DNA of 60,732 nucleotides. Source: Methylovulum sp. (GTDB taxonomy: Bacteria > Pseudomonadota > Gammaproteobacteria > Methylococcales > Methylomonadaceae). Positions 46,622 to 56,502 of this stretch are shown in pieces. The position numbers were made by a program, and so were the translations under genes. Each line of letters opens with the position of its first letter. Position 1 is the stretch's first letter. The stretch lies in NCBI GenBank assembly GCA_030653435.1, contig JAURZI010000116.1, forward strand, positions 1-60,732. Reading direction: 5' to 3'. The notes below the pieces were generated by a model. That model was not told where the DNA came from. It saw nothing but the letters and a program-made list of their open reading frames with translations, and searched no databases.

Positions 46622-49600
46622 GGGTATCTCCACCCGAAACCACGCAGCATACAAAGCGGGTAAGAACAACACGGTCAACAGGGTTGCCACGGCTAGGCCG
46701 CCCATGATGGCCACCGCCATCGGCCCGAAGAACACGCTGTGGGTGAGCGGTATCATCGCCAGTATCGCCGCCGCCGCAGTCAGCATGATGGGGCGGAAGC
46801 GGCGGATGGTGGACTCCACCACGGCTTGCCAGGGTTCTATGCCGCTGGCGCGGTCTTGATCGATTTGGTCAACCAAAATCACCGAATTCCGCATAATCAT
46901 TCCCGATAAGGCAATGGTACCGAGCATAGCGACAAAACCGAACGGTTTATCAAACAGCAACAACGCGATAGTCACACCAATAAGCCCTAACGGCGCGGTT
47001 AAAAAAACCAACACTACCCGCGAGAAGTTTTGCAGCTGTATCATCAGCACAGTCAACACTACGATTATAAACAACGGGAAACCAACCGCGACCGATGCGC
47101 CGCCTTTCGCCGATTCTTCCACCGCACCGCCAGTTTCAATGCTCACGCCCAATGGTGTGCGCTGTTTCAGCTCGACCAATTTTTCTTCGATTTGCCCTGA
47201 CACCAGCGGGGCTTGCACATCACCGTTCAAGTTGCCGCGTACAATCATCGACGGGATGCGGTTACGCCGCCAGATCACGCCTTCTTCAAATTCGTAGCTG
47301 GTGGTGGCGATTTGCGCTAACGGCACACCGATACCGGAGGGCGTGTTTATCATTAAATCCGGCAAATGCGACAAGCGCTTACGTTGTTCGGCAGGGCCAC
47401 GGGCAACCAGATCAATGCGCTCGATACCTTCGCGGAATTCGGTGATGTACAATTCCTGGACGCCGCCATTCAGCACTGCGGCGATATCCACCGAACTGAC
47501 GCCCAACAGCCGTGCTTTCACTTGATCAACGCTGACTTTCACCACTTTGCTAGGCTCATCCCAATTAAGTTGGACGTTGCTGAGGTTGCTATTGGCGCGC
47601 ATGATGTCGGCGATTTGATGGGCGACGGTGCGGATTTGGCCAATATCACTGCCATTGACGCGGAACTGCACCGGAAAACCGACCGGAGGGCCGTTTTCCA
47701 AACGCAGCACCGAGGCGCGCAAGGCCGGAAAGTCGTTGTCGAACAAGGTCAATAAATCTTTCCGCAAGGCTTCGCGGTCCTCTAAAGTTTTGCTTAAAAC
47801 CACCAATTGCCCAAAGCCGCGATGCGCCAACTGGATGTCCAAGGGCAGATAAAAACGCGGCGCACCGCTGCCGATGTAGGCAACAAAGTTGTCGATGCCG
47901 TGATGTTTGGCGTTCCAATCCAGCAGCCACTGCTCCAGCTTTTGGGTTTCAGTTTCGGTGGCGGCATAGGACGCGCCTTCGGTCAGGCGTAAATCAACGA
48001 TCAATTCCAAACGCGTAGAATCAGGGAAAAATTGTTGCTGCACTTTGCCGAAGCCGATGATCGCCAACACAAACAACGCCAAAGTAATCGCTATCACAGT
48101 TTTGCGGTAACGCACACAAGCGGTGACGACTTTGCGGAAGGCTTGATAAAACGGCGAACTGTAAATATCGTGATGATGGACATGCGTGGTTTTTGCTTTG
48201 ATTTTAAACACCGATTGCAGCCAACGACTGAGTTTTGATGGCTGCGGAGCCTGCCCGTAATCCGGCAACAAGTGATAGCCAATGTACGGCACGAAAATCA
48301 CCGCTGCAACCCACGACACCAGCAAAGCAATCGCCGTCACCTGAAAAATTGAGCGGGTATATTCGCCTGTTGACGAGGCGGCTGTGGCGATAGGCAAAAA
48401 TCCCGCCACCGTGACCAGCGTTCCGGTCAGCATCGGCATGGCGGTGGAGGTGTAGGCGAACGATGCGGCTTTTAACCTATCCCAGCCTTGTTCCATTTTC
48501 GCCGACATCATTTCCACGGCGATAATGGCATCATCCACCAATAATCCGAGAGCCAGAATCAAGGCCCCCAGAGAAATTTTATGCAAGCCGATCTCAAAAT
48601 ATTGCATGAACACAAACGTCGTTGCCAACACTACCGGAATGGTGATGGCAACCACGATGCCGCTACGCCAGCCCAGCGACAGCAAGCTGACCCCCAAGAC
48701 AATCACCAAGGACTCCACCAGCGATTGCACAAAATCGTTGACTGAACGGGCGACGATGTGCGGCTGCGAGGTGACGGTGTCCAGCGCCAAACCGATCAGC
48801 AAGTTTTCTTTGATGTGGCCGATGGCTGCGTCGATATTGTGGCCCAGCTCAATGACATCGCCGCCGTCGGTCATGCTTACGCCTAATAGCAAGGCTTCTT
48901 TGCCCAGATAATGGATTTTGTCATGCGGAGGGTCTTCGTAGCCGCGATAGACTTTGGCAACATCGCCCAAGCGGAAATCCTGTCCGTGCGCGCGCAACCG
49001 CAACTCGCGCAAATCGTCCAATTTTTGGTAACGGCCGGAGACGGCAATACGGATGCGCTCCTCGGCGGATTCGTAAGTGCCGCCGCGCACTACAGTGTTT
49101 TGGGTTTGCAGGGTCTGGATCAATTCGGGTGTGCTGATGCCCAAGGTCACCAATTTGGCATTGGAAATTTCAATGAACAACCGCTGTTTTTGTTCGCCGA
49201 AAAACTCCACTTTGGCGACATTTTTCACTTTCAACAATTCGGTGCGGATCAGTTCGGCGTGTTTTTTCAAGGCCGCGTAGTCGAAACCGTCGCCGGTGAG
49301 CGCGTACATGCTGCCGTAAACATCGCTGAATTCGTCGTTAAACGTCAGGCTTTCCAGTTGCTGAGGCAACGTGTCGCGAATGTCGCCGACTTTTTTCCGC
49401 ACTTGGTACCAGAGTTCAGGAATAAGGTCAGAGAGGGTGTCATCTTTAATAGTGATAAACACCATCGCTTCCCCTGGCCGCGAAAAACTGCTGACAGTGT
49501 CCAAATGGGCGATTTCCTGGATTTTCTTTTCCAGTTTATCGGTGACTTGTTCCGCCATTTCCTCCGCGCTGGCTCCAGGCCAAGTGGCATGAACAAGCAT

Positions 49601-49768
49601 AACTTTAAACGTGAACGGAGGGTCTTCCGATTGCCCCAGCTTGGTATAGGCCAGAAACCCAGACAGCATCAGCACCAGCATCAGGTATAACACCAGGGTT
49701 TGATGCTTTAACGCCCAGTTGGATAGGTTAAAACCGTTACTGGCCCCAGGCTCAGGCAGAAAATTCAT
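46613..49768 (-). CDS. RND efflux permease (second system)
   Basis: 1051 residues. AcrB-type topology with the N-terminal membrane helix (LVLYLMLVLMLSGFLAYTKLGQSEDPPF) and the TM4 segment ILALGLLVDDAIIAVEMM. The SEDPPFTFK opening and SFSRPGEAMVFITIKDD resemble the TriC/VexK-like branch of RND pumps. It overlaps the adaptor gene by 4 bases. The last residues QS and the stop codon come from a REP element, so the C-terminus is formed by the repeat. Confidence 0.93.
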   Translation of the reverse strand: MNFLPEPGASNGFNLSNWALKHQTLVLYLMLVLMLSGFLAYTKLGQSEDPPFTFKVMLVHATWPGASAEEMAEQVTDKLEKKIQEIAHLDTVSSFSRPGEAMVFITIKDDTLSDLIPELWYQVRKKVGDIRDTLPQQLESLTFNDEFSDVYGSMYALTGDGFDYAALKKHAELIRTELLKVKNVAKVEFFGEQKQRLFIEISNAKLVTLGISTPELIQTLQTQNTVVRGGTYESAEERIRIAVSGRYQKLDDLRELRLRAHGQDFRLGDVAKVYRGYEDPPHDKIHYLGKEALLLGVSMTDGGDVIELGHNIDAAIGHIKENLLIGLALDTVTSQPHIVARSVNDFVQSLVESLVIVLGVSLLSLGWRSGIVVAITIPVVLATTFVFMQYFEIGLHKISLGALILALGLLVDDAIIAVEMMSAKMEQGWDRLKAASFAYTSTAMPMLTGTLVTVAGFLPIATAASSTGEYTRSIFQVTAIALLVSWVAAVIFVPYIGYHLLPDYGQAPQPSKLSRWLQSVFKIKAKTTHVHHHDIYSSPFYQAFRKVVTACVRYRKTVIAITLALFVLAIIGFGKVQQQFFPDSTRLELIVDLRLTEGASYAATETETQKLEQWLLDWNAKHHGIDNFVAYIGSGAPRFYLPLDIQLAHRGFGQLVVLSKTLEDREALRKDLLTLFDNDFPALRASVLRLENGPPVGFPVQFRVNGSDIGQIRTVAHQIADIMRANSNLSNVQLNWDEPSKVVKVSVDQVKARLLGVSSVDIAAVLNGGVQELYITEFREGIERIDLVARGPAEQRKRLSHLPDLMINTPSGIGVPLAQIATTSYEFEEGVIWRRNRIPSMIVRGNLNGDVQAPLVSGQIEEKLVELKQRTPLGVSIETGGAVEESAKGGASVAVGFPLFIIVVLTVLMIQLQNFSRVVLVFLTAPLGLIGVTIALLLFDKPFGFVAMLGTIALSGMIMRNSVILVDQIDQDRASGIEPWQAVVESTIRRFRPIMLTAAAAILAMIPLTHSVFFGPMAVAIMGGLAVATLLTVLFLPALYAAWFRVEIPQS

Positions 49769-50841
49769 GGCTGTACCCCTACGATTGGACGGATCAATTG
49801 GTTCTCCGTAAGGCTATGCACCCCGGCAATGGCGATGGTTTCGCCCTCGCTCAAGCCCTTGCGTATGATTACGCCATCTTCCCGAAACGCATCGGTTTCC
49901 ACTGTACGGGCATGGGCATGGTTGTCGTCTGAAATTATCCAGACTTGGCTGTTGCCGTTGTTGGCGGTCACTGCGCGACTGGGGACGATAACGCCGTTCT
50001 GTTTTGCTTTATTGGGATCGATAAATTTCACGCCCGCGGTCATGCCGAATTTGACGGCGGCATCGGCATTTTCCAGCGTGATGCGGACATTAAAGGTACG
50101 TGTCGCCGTGTCAGCTTCCGGTCCGATTTCCCGCACCACGCCGCGGTAAAGTTTTTGCTGGTCCGCCCACATTTTTATGTACACGGGAGCTTGTAACGTC
50201 ACTTCCGCCATGCGCGATTCCGGCACGGTAACCAGCACATCGACGGCGCGGGTATCGTCGATCTTGACGATGATGTTGCCCGCTTCCACCACTTGCCCCG
50301 GTTCGGCCTGGATAAAACTGACCACGCCGTCGCGGTCGGCGCTCAGTGTGGTGTATTGGATTTGGTTGCCGGAAATACTGGCTTGAGCTTTGACTTTCGC
50401 CAAACGAGCACTGGATGCTTTCAGCTCGGCTACGCGAATATCCAAGGCCGACGCGGAAATGAATTTTTTATCGTACAACTGCCGTTGCCGCATCATTTCC
50501 ACCACCGCCAACGCTTGGCTGGCTTCTGCCGAGGCCACTTCCGCCGAGGCGGCTGCCCTGTCCAATTGGCTATCGGTAGCATCCAGACGCGCGATCACTT
50601 GGCCTTTGCTCACCTTCGCCCCTATATCCACGCGTCGCTCGATAATCTTGCCGGCAATGCGGAAAGCTTGCGCCGATTGATAACGCGGCACCACCATACC
50701 GACCAGAGTCATTGCCGTATCCGGGTTGTTGGCGGTGACTTTCATCACCAAAGCAGGACGCGGTGGTGGCGGGGCTTCTGCAGGCTTGTCGCAGGCTGCC
50801 AGCAGCGGTAAGGCCAGAAGGCCGAAGAGCGTATGTCGCAT
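49765..50841 (-). CDS. RND efflux periplasmic adaptor lipoprotein (second system)
   Basis: 358 residues. A short signal ends in PLLAAC near residue 16, a lipobox, followed by a proline-rich start (DKPAEAPPPPRPALV). The barrel-sandwich halves IERRVDIGAKVSKGQVIARLDATDS and SADRDGVVSFIQAEPGQVVEAGN flank a helical hairpin. Its gene is the second of the operon tetR-mfp-rnd-tolC. The ATGA overlap with the pump gene indicates coupled translation. Confidence 0.92.
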   Translation of the reverse strand: MRHTLFGLLALPLLAACDKPAEAPPPPRPALVMKVTANNPDTAMTLVGMVVPRYQSAQAFRIAGKIIERRVDIGAKVSKGQVIARLDATDSQLDRAAASAEVASAEASQALAVVEMMRQRQLYDKKFISASALDIRVAELKASSARLAKVKAQASISGNQIQYTTLSADRDGVVSFIQAEPGQVVEAGNIIVKIDDTRAVDVLVTVPESRMAEVTLQAPVYIKMWADQQKLYRGVVREIGPEADTATRTFNVRITLENADAAVKFGMTAGVKFIDPNKAKQNGVIVPSRAVTANNGNSQVWIISDDNHAHARTVETDAFREDGVIIRKGLSEGETIAIAGVHSLTENQLIRPIVGVQP

Positions 50842-50937
50842 AACAAGTCATCCTATTGATAAGAATTAAATATTGAAAGAAAACCGCTGGCCAAGCGGGA
50901 TTAGGCGCGGTGTTGGTTAAGCGGCTACGATGCTTTA

Positions 50938-51564
50938 CTAAATCCGCAGCAAGCCCCGTAACAATACGTCCTGCATCAAACCAGTCCGCGCTTCAATATC
51001 CGCCCATTGCATCCATACCTCATTGCCCAGCGCAATTTCTAACGAACAAACCCCATGCACACCCGCCCACAAGGTCTGGGCAATCAATTCGCTATCTTGC
51101 AAATCTGCCCTGAACAACCCTGCGTCAAACGCTGCTTGCACCACCATTTGCAGTTGTGCGTAAGCATCTTGTTCGGTATTGCCTTGTTCAATGCGGGTGA
51201 TCTCCAAATTGCACGGTGGCCCTGGGGTCATGAACATAAACCGGTAATGGCTAGGGTGTTGCAGCGCGAATTGCGAATAACCTCGGAACAATGCGCGGAT
51301 GCGTTGGATAGGATCTTGAATTTGCATACTCTCCCGCATCCCCGCAGCCAATGCCAAATAATCCGCATCGCACAAAGCTTGCAGCAAAGCTTCTTTATCG
51401 GCGAAATAGTTGTACAACGTGGTAGCGGAATAGCCTATTTGTTTGGCAATCTCGCGCATAGACACGGCTTCGATACTGCGCTCGACAAATAAACTGCGGG
51501 CGGCATCGAGAATCATCAAGCGCAATTGTTCGCGGTCTTGTTGTGATTTTATTCTGGGTGGCAT
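50938..51564 (-). CDS. TetR-family regulator of the second RND operon
   Basis: 208 residues from ATG 51564; the open frame extends to 51636 but would carry a non-TetR leader across the operator. The DNA-binding domain is LILDAARSLFVERSIEAVSMREIAKQIGYSATTLYNYFADKEALL. A C-terminal TetR_C-type domain (FALQHPSHYRFMFMTPGP) follows. Directly upstream are two perfect palindromes, suggesting autoregulation. The gene heads the operon, 96 bases before the adaptor gene. Confidence 0.88.
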   Translation of the reverse strand: MPPRIKSQQDREQLRLMILDAARSLFVERSIEAVSMREIAKQIGYSATTLYNYFADKEALLQALCDADYLALAAGMRESMQIQDPIQRIRALFRGYSQFALQHPSHYRFMFMTPGPPCNLEITRIEQGNTEQDAYAQLQMVVQAAFDAGLFRADLQDSELIAQTLWAGVHGVCSLEIALGNEVWMQWADIEARTGLMQDVLLRGLLRI

Positions 51565-51576
51565 AGGGTCGTACCT

Positions 51577-51602
51577 GTTAATTAACGGTGTTAAGTTAAC
51601 AC
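51577..51602 (-). promoter_or_regulatory. Palindromic operator upstream of tetR
   Basis: GTTAATTAAC (51577-51586) and GTGTTAAGTTAACAC (51588-51602) are perfect palindromes, separated by one base, just 12 to 38 bases upstream of the regulator start. The second has 7-base arms around a central G, the usual form of TetR-family operators. The binding by this regulator is inferred from position. Confidence 0.6.
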
Positions 51603-51736
51603 TGTTATCTTTAAATACAAACAATTTTTTAACCATCTCTTCTGTTCCATGTTAAAAATAGCGGGAGCATAGATACGCATGTTATTGTTTATTAAATAAA
51701 ATTAATAAAGAATCTTGTTTGAGTTTTGCAACCTGA

Positions 51737-51875
51737 TCAGCAAGCTGCTTCAGCCTAGCGTAACCCGTTTATAAGGCGCGGGCTAACGGTGATGGCAGCC
51801 ACCAGTAAACGCTGGGGCAGCTTGTCGAACTGGAAGCGACAGTTGAAACGGTAGGCGTTGCCGGTTTTCAAACTT
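51737..51875 (-). pseudogene. DDE transposase C-terminal relic (IS1595-like)
   Basis: The minus strand reads LKTGNAYRFNCRFQFDKLPQ followed by RLLVAAIT, then SPRLINGLR, a stop, and AEAAC. The YRFNxRF block with following LPxRLL and a final LAEAxC is a frequent C-terminus of IS1595-type transposases (family assigned from memory). Only about 45 residues remain and the frame is interrupted by a stop. It sits between the tetR operator and fecI. The rest of 51603-52106 shows an imperfect AGACGT/ACGTCT inverted repeat around 51875-51915 and no gene. Confidence 0.45.
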
Positions 51876-52106
51876 AGACGTTTTCTTGATCAGATGGGAG
51901 CAGGAAAGACGTCTAATAAAACTGTGTCAAATGCCACACTCCTCTATGGCATATCACGCATTTTTTCATTCCCCAGTTTGCCAAATCTTAGCCCGTCTTC
52001 TGCAAAATCCAGCCTAACCGGACTCTGCACACAAGTTAGTCAACCTTGGCACAAACCATGCCCCATAGATTGCCACAACACAGCTACCCGCTTACCCCTT
52101 CCGCAG

Positions 52107-52619
52107 ATGACGTTTACCGAAGACGATATTTACCTGATTTTTTTAAACACCCGACCACAAATCCAGAAGTTTGTCAATCGGCGTATCCGTTGCCAAGACA
52201 CCACGGCGGATTTGTTGCAAGACTTGTACTTGCGGTTGAGCTTGTTGACTCCAACGCCTCGTAGCGAAACGGAAATCCGCGCGTGGCTGTTCACCGTCGC
52301 GTCGAATCTTTCTATCGATTATCTTCGCAGCCAAAAACGCCATAGCGAACTGCTAGTCCAGTATGCCGGCAACCAAACCGAAGCCGATCACCGCGAAGAA
52401 CCGGAGCGCGTCACCCAAGCCCAAGACCAACTTTGGCAAATTCAAGCCGCTTTGGCAGAATTGCCTGAAGCCTGCGCGGACATGTTGTACTTAAGCCGCA
52501 TCGAAGGCTTAAGCCATGCCGAGATCGCCGCACAACTGGGCATCTCCACCAGTTGGGTAGAAAAACAACTGGCCCGCGCCTTAAACCATTGCCGCCAGTC
52601 ACTTGATTATCAGCCATAG
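52107..52619 (+). CDS. FecI-type ECF sigma factor
   Basis: 170 residues from ATG 52107; the upstream open frame to 51858 has no sigma-like content. Region 2 is LQDLYLRLSLL with IRAWLFTVASNLSIDYLRSQKRH, and region 4 is LAELPEACADMLYLSRIEGLSHAEIAAQLGISTSWVEKQLARAL. Such factors are activated by FecR and switch on iron-uptake genes. The next genes are fecR and a TonB receptor with a signalling domain. The ribosome site is weak, so the start is moderately certain. Confidence 0.88.
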   Translation: MTFTEDDIYLIFLNTRPQIQKFVNRRIRCQDTTADLLQDLYLRLSLLTPTPRSETEIRAWLFTVASNLSIDYLRSQKRHSELLVQYAGNQTEADHREEPERVTQAQDQLWQIQAALAELPEACADMLYLSRIEGLSHAEIAAQLGISTSWVEKQLARALNHCRQSLDYQP

Positions 52620-52680
52620 TGTGGCGACAGCCGCGCTGATTCGTTATAGTGATAAACCACACCCACACGCCACGCCGCCA

Positions 52681-53637
52681 ATGACCGAAACACCCCAACA
52701 ATTTCGCGAACGCCTTAACCGGGAGGCCGTCGCCTGGCAAGTGCGCCTGTCTTCCGGCGCAGTGTCCGAGACTAGCCACGCCGAATTTGCCCATTGGCGG
52801 CAACAAAGCGAGGCGCATGAACAGGCCTATCAAGAAACGGCCCAGCTTTGGCAACAACTGTCCGGCCCCTTGCAAGCCGACCGCAAACGCAGACTGGTCA
52901 TTGCCGCCCAACACCGCCGCAACCAAACCCAACGCCGGAATATTGGGCTTGCGGTCGCCGCGTCGTTCATGTTGCTGGTGCTTGCCGGACTGTTTCCCGA
53001 TTATCTTAGCCACCCGCTAGCCGATTACCGCACCCACATCGGCGAACAAACATCCATACAACTGGCCGATGGCAGCGTCATCCACCTCAACACCGACACC
53101 GCCATCAATGTCAGCCTCAGCGATAAGGAACGGCGCATTGAACTGTTAGGCGGCGAAGCGGAATTCGACGTCGCCCACGACCGCACCCGCCCCTTCCGCG
53201 TCAGCGCAGGACACACCACGACCGAAGCCTTAGGCACGCGATTCATCGTCCGTTACGACGGTAACGGCGGCAACGTCACCTTGCTGCAAGGCAAAATCCG
53301 CACCGCCGCAGCCAACACCTCATCGACCTTAAACGCAGGCCAGCAACTGGCTTTTAATGCGGTTGAATTGGGCGTTGTGCAAACCGTCGATGTGGATACC
53401 GCCGAAGCCTGGCGGCGCGGACGCTTGCTGATGAATTTCGTGCCGCTAAAACAGGTGATCGCCGAAATCAACCGCTACCGGCGCTGCCAAATCCGCTTGC
53501 TGGACGACAACTTAGGCGAACGGGAAGTGAACATCGCCATCGACATCCAGCATGTCGATGCTTGGCTGGAGGCTTTGCAGACGACGATGCCGATTAAGAT
53601 GGATAAGTTGGGGATGTTGGTATTGTTGAGGTCTTGA
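52681..53637 (+). CDS. FecR-family sigma regulator
   Basis: 318 residues from ATG 52681. An N-terminal cytoplasmic DUF4880-type part (AVAWQVRLSSGAVSETSHAEFAHWRQQSEAHEQAY), one membrane helix (IGLAVAASFMLLVLAGLF, about residues 85-105), and a periplasmic FecR domain (HIGEQTSIQLADGSVIHLNTDTAI). It relays the receptor signal to the sigma factor. The gene is 61 bases after fecI and the same transcript is likely. Confidence 0.9.
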   Translation: MTETPQQFRERLNREAVAWQVRLSSGAVSETSHAEFAHWRQQSEAHEQAYQETAQLWQQLSGPLQADRKRRLVIAAQHRRNQTQRRNIGLAVAASFMLLVLAGLFPDYLSHPLADYRTHIGEQTSIQLADGSVIHLNTDTAINVSLSDKERRIELLGGEAEFDVAHDRTRPFRVSAGHTTTEALGTRFIVRYDGNGGNVTLLQGKIRTAAANTSSTLNAGQQLAFNAVELGVVQTVDVDTAEAWRRGRLLMNFVPLKQVIAEINRYRRCQIRLLDDNLGEREVNIAIDIQHVDAWLEALQTTMPIKMDKLGMLVLLRS

Positions 53638-53760
53638 ACATAATTGTCCCCAACAATCACATTGCCGTCTTCTGCGACAATTTGCCACACCTAAAAGAGT
53701 ACGGTTTCACCCCTGATCAAGCGTTCTTACTCTGATTATCTCCATCACTGGGAACACTTC

Positions 53761-56307
53761 ATGCGTAAAACTACAACAACATTCAAAACAGGCAAACCCA
53801 ATAACAAGCCATCGTCCGAGCTGATGGCCTTACCCTTATGTTTAGGCTTGATGGCACTAGCGATAGCACCAACCAGCCAAGCCGACAGCCCCGCCGTTAG
53901 CCGTAGCCAGCGTTTCAATATCGCCCCGCAACCCTTGTATTCGGCACTCAATCGCTTAGCCGAGCAGTCTGGCGTGCAATTTGTTTATAACGCGGAAATG
54001 GTTAAAGGGCTTAATTCGTCGGGTGTAACAGGCAATTATTCGCTGCCGGAGGCCTTAGCCAAGCTGTTGGCGGGGTCTGGGATTGGTTATCAGTTGGGTA
54101 GCGGCAATACCGTCACCTTACAAAATAGGCTGAAAACCGTTGCGGCGATACGGGCAACTGAGCCGTCATCGGCGACCGATTTGCCGATGGTGAAGGTGAT
54201 GGGAACATCTGAAGGATATGATCCGAATGATCCTTATAACCATGACTATACGATCACGAACAGCACTAGCGCGACTAAAACCGACACGCCGATTATCGAG
54301 ACACCCACATCCATACAAGTGATACCCAGATCGGTAATCGACGATCAAAAAGCCAGTACCGTCACCGATACCTTGGAAAACATCAGCGGTGTCCGTACAC
54401 AACCGGCGTTGGGTTTGCTTAGCAATGTCATCGTGCGAGGCTTTAGCATCCAGAATATTTATCGTAATGGTTTAAAATCCAACGATAACTTCCCTTTTCA
54501 ATTCGATTCCGCCAATGTGCAAAGTATCGAAGTGGTTAAAGGCCCGGCGCAACTGTATGGCAGGACAGAGCCGGGCGGCTTGGTCAATGTCACCACCAAA
54601 AAACCCTTGGATATGCCTTATCACTCGCTGGAACAACGTTTTGGTTCTTACGATTTATACCGTACCGAATGGGACAGCACGGGGCCGCTGAATAAAGACA
54701 AAACCTTGCTGTACCGTTTTACGGGTTCGTACCAAAACAATAATTCATTTAGGGATTTTGTCAGTAACGACAGACAGTTGTTCGCACCTAGCATCACGTG
54801 GAAGCCTACGGATTCGACGGACGCTACCCTGGACTTGCAAGTGGTCAATCAGGATTTCAGTGCGGATTTTGGTATTCCTGTCATTGGTAAACGTCCGGCA
54901 GCTATTCCTATCAGCCGCTCTTTGGGTGACCCGAACACGCCGCTTAGTCATCTCAACCAAGTGCAACTAGGTTCCTTGCTGAACCATCGTTTTAATAAAG
55001 ATTGGGCGATCCATAGCCGCTTTCTGGCTAGTTATGATGATGTGAAGCAGACATTTGCCACACCCACGCCCGCGTTTGACCCTAGCGCAGCGTTAGATCA
55101 AACAACGGGGATCATGCAGCGTAATGTCAGTTATGAAGAAGACTATGCGGAAAAATACGCGACTAATCTGGATGTGACAGGCAAATTCGATCTGGGCTTT
55201 AGCGAGCATGAAGTACTGTTTGGCTTCGATTTTTACCGCTCGTTTCATAATTATGGACTCAAAGGTTTTTACAATACGGTTGATCCGGCTCTGGCTATCG
55301 ATATTTATAACCCCAGTTATGGCATTCCCCAGTCAGTCTTCGACACAGCTTTTTTAACGTCCCAACGGCCTGAAAGAGACCGCAGCGTCTTTTTTAACCA
55401 ATGGGAAGGCGTGTATTTCCAAGACCAAATTACTTTATGGGACAAACTGCATATCATGGGCGGCGGGCGTTACGACTGGGCTGAAACGGCTAGAGGCAGA
55501 TCCGCCACCTACGCACAGGCGGGCGCACTGGTGGATAGTGTCACCCGTGAGGATGAAGGTTTCAGTCCACGGGTGGGCATTCTTTACCAACCTATCCATG
55601 CGTTGGGCATTTACGGCAACTGGACTACCTCATTCGGGGCGAATAATGGCCTGTCGGCTACCGGCGCTTCTTTTGATCCGCAAATTGGTGAGCAATTTGA
55701 AGCGGGTGTCAAAACCTCGCTGTTCGATGAACGTTTCCTTGCCACTTTAGCTTATTACCATGTGACCAAAGACAATCTGTTAACGCCTGATTTAAGCACT
55801 GCCGATCTTGATGACAGTATTGCCGTTGGTGAAGAGCGCAGCCAAGGGATTGAATTGGATATGACCGGACAAATCACCGATGCCTTGAGTTTGATTGGAA
55901 GTTTTGCCTATACCGATGCCCGTGTCACTAAAGATAACAGCGGCTTTCAAGGCAAACGCTTAAGTAACGTCCCTGAACACGCGGGCAGCCTTTGGGTTAA
56001 ATATGATTTTAATGGTCATAAGACTTTGAACGGTTTTAGTGTGGGATTGGGTACTGTCTCTGCCGGAGAGCGCGAAGGTGATATTGATAACAGCTTCCAA
56101 TTGCCTGGCTATGTGCGGATGGATATGTTTGCCGCCTACCGATGGAACATAAAAAAGACCAAAGTGACTACACAGTTGAATATCCGCAACCTGCTCGACA
56201 AACAATATTATGAATCTACTGATCCTAATAACTATGTTGCTCCCGGTTTAGGTGTTTTGCCTGGAGCGCCATTGACGGCGATTGGGTCGATTAAGGTGGA
56301 GTATTAA
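53761..56307 (+). CDS. TonB-dependent siderophore receptor with N-terminal signalling domain (FecA/FpvA type)
   Basis: 848 residues. After a signal peptide (LGLMALAIAPTSQA) comes an STN domain (RFNIAPQPLYSALNRLAEQSGVQFVYNAEMVKGL to about residue 120), a likely TonB box (LPMVKVMGT), a plug (DTLENISGVRTQPAL, VKGPAQLYGRTEPGGLVNV) and a 22-strand barrel ending at LLDKQYYESTDPN and GSIKVEY. The STN domain contacts FecR, so ligand binding would drive its own expression. The ligand is probably a ferric hydroxamate-type siderophore, judged by resemblance to FhuE/FoxA/FpvA, which is not certain. Confidence 0.9.
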   Translation: MRKTTTTFKTGKPNNKPSSELMALPLCLGLMALAIAPTSQADSPAVSRSQRFNIAPQPLYSALNRLAEQSGVQFVYNAEMVKGLNSSGVTGNYSLPEALAKLLAGSGIGYQLGSGNTVTLQNRLKTVAAIRATEPSSATDLPMVKVMGTSEGYDPNDPYNHDYTITNSTSATKTDTPIIETPTSIQVIPRSVIDDQKASTVTDTLENISGVRTQPALGLLSNVIVRGFSIQNIYRNGLKSNDNFPFQFDSANVQSIEVVKGPAQLYGRTEPGGLVNVTTKKPLDMPYHSLEQRFGSYDLYRTEWDSTGPLNKDKTLLYRFTGSYQNNNSFRDFVSNDRQLFAPSITWKPTDSTDATLDLQVVNQDFSADFGIPVIGKRPAAIPISRSLGDPNTPLSHLNQVQLGSLLNHRFNKDWAIHSRFLASYDDVKQTFATPTPAFDPSAALDQTTGIMQRNVSYEEDYAEKYATNLDVTGKFDLGFSEHEVLFGFDFYRSFHNYGLKGFYNTVDPALAIDIYNPSYGIPQSVFDTAFLTSQRPERDRSVFFNQWEGVYFQDQITLWDKLHIMGGGRYDWAETARGRSATYAQAGALVDSVTREDEGFSPRVGILYQPIHALGIYGNWTTSFGANNGLSATGASFDPQIGEQFEAGVKTSLFDERFLATLAYYHVTKDNLLTPDLSTADLDDSIAVGEERSQGIELDMTGQITDALSLIGSFAYTDARVTKDNSGFQGKRLSNVPEHAGSLWVKYDFNGHKTLNGFSVGLGTVSAGEREGDIDNSFQLPGYVRMDMFAAYRWNIKKTKVTTQLNIRNLLDKQYYESTDPNNYVAPGLGVLPGAPLTAIGSIKVEY

Positions 56308-56327
56308 GCTATAAGGCGTATTGATGA

Positions 56328-56371
56328 ATCGGTTCGGGGTGAAGTGATTGCTCCATTCACCCCGAACCGAT
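56328..56371. terminator. Perfect 16-base inverted repeat downstream of the TonB receptor gene
   Basis: ATCGGTTCGGGGTGAA (56328-56343) and TTCACCCCGAACCGAT (56356-56371) pair perfectly around a 12-base loop, 20 bases after the stop codon. There is no T tract downstream. It may be a transcript 3' end structure, or a small mobile palindrome, since so exact a stem is uncommon for an ordinary terminator. Confidence 0.5.
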
Positions 56372-56502
56372 CGCCGCTACGATAATTCCAATGGCTTCTC
56401 AATGCGTTGCAAGCGATCTTGGATGGCATCATACGGTCTGCTGGCGATAAACATCTTCTTGGGTGCCAATGTTATCGCGCCTAAGTCCAGCAATACCAGA
56501 CG

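Noticed and set aside
48911-49690. 259-codon open frame on + strand
   Set aside because: It lies wholly antisense to the RND pump gene and shows the composition of a shadow frame, with no recognisable domain or ribosome site.
51567-51636. Longer N-terminus for the second TetR regulator
   Set aside because: The extra residues are not TetR-like and their codons contain the perfect palindromic operator.
51858-52106. N-terminal extension of the FecI sigma factor
   Set aside because: No similarity to sigma factors and overlaps the transposase relic; the domain starts at ATG 52107.
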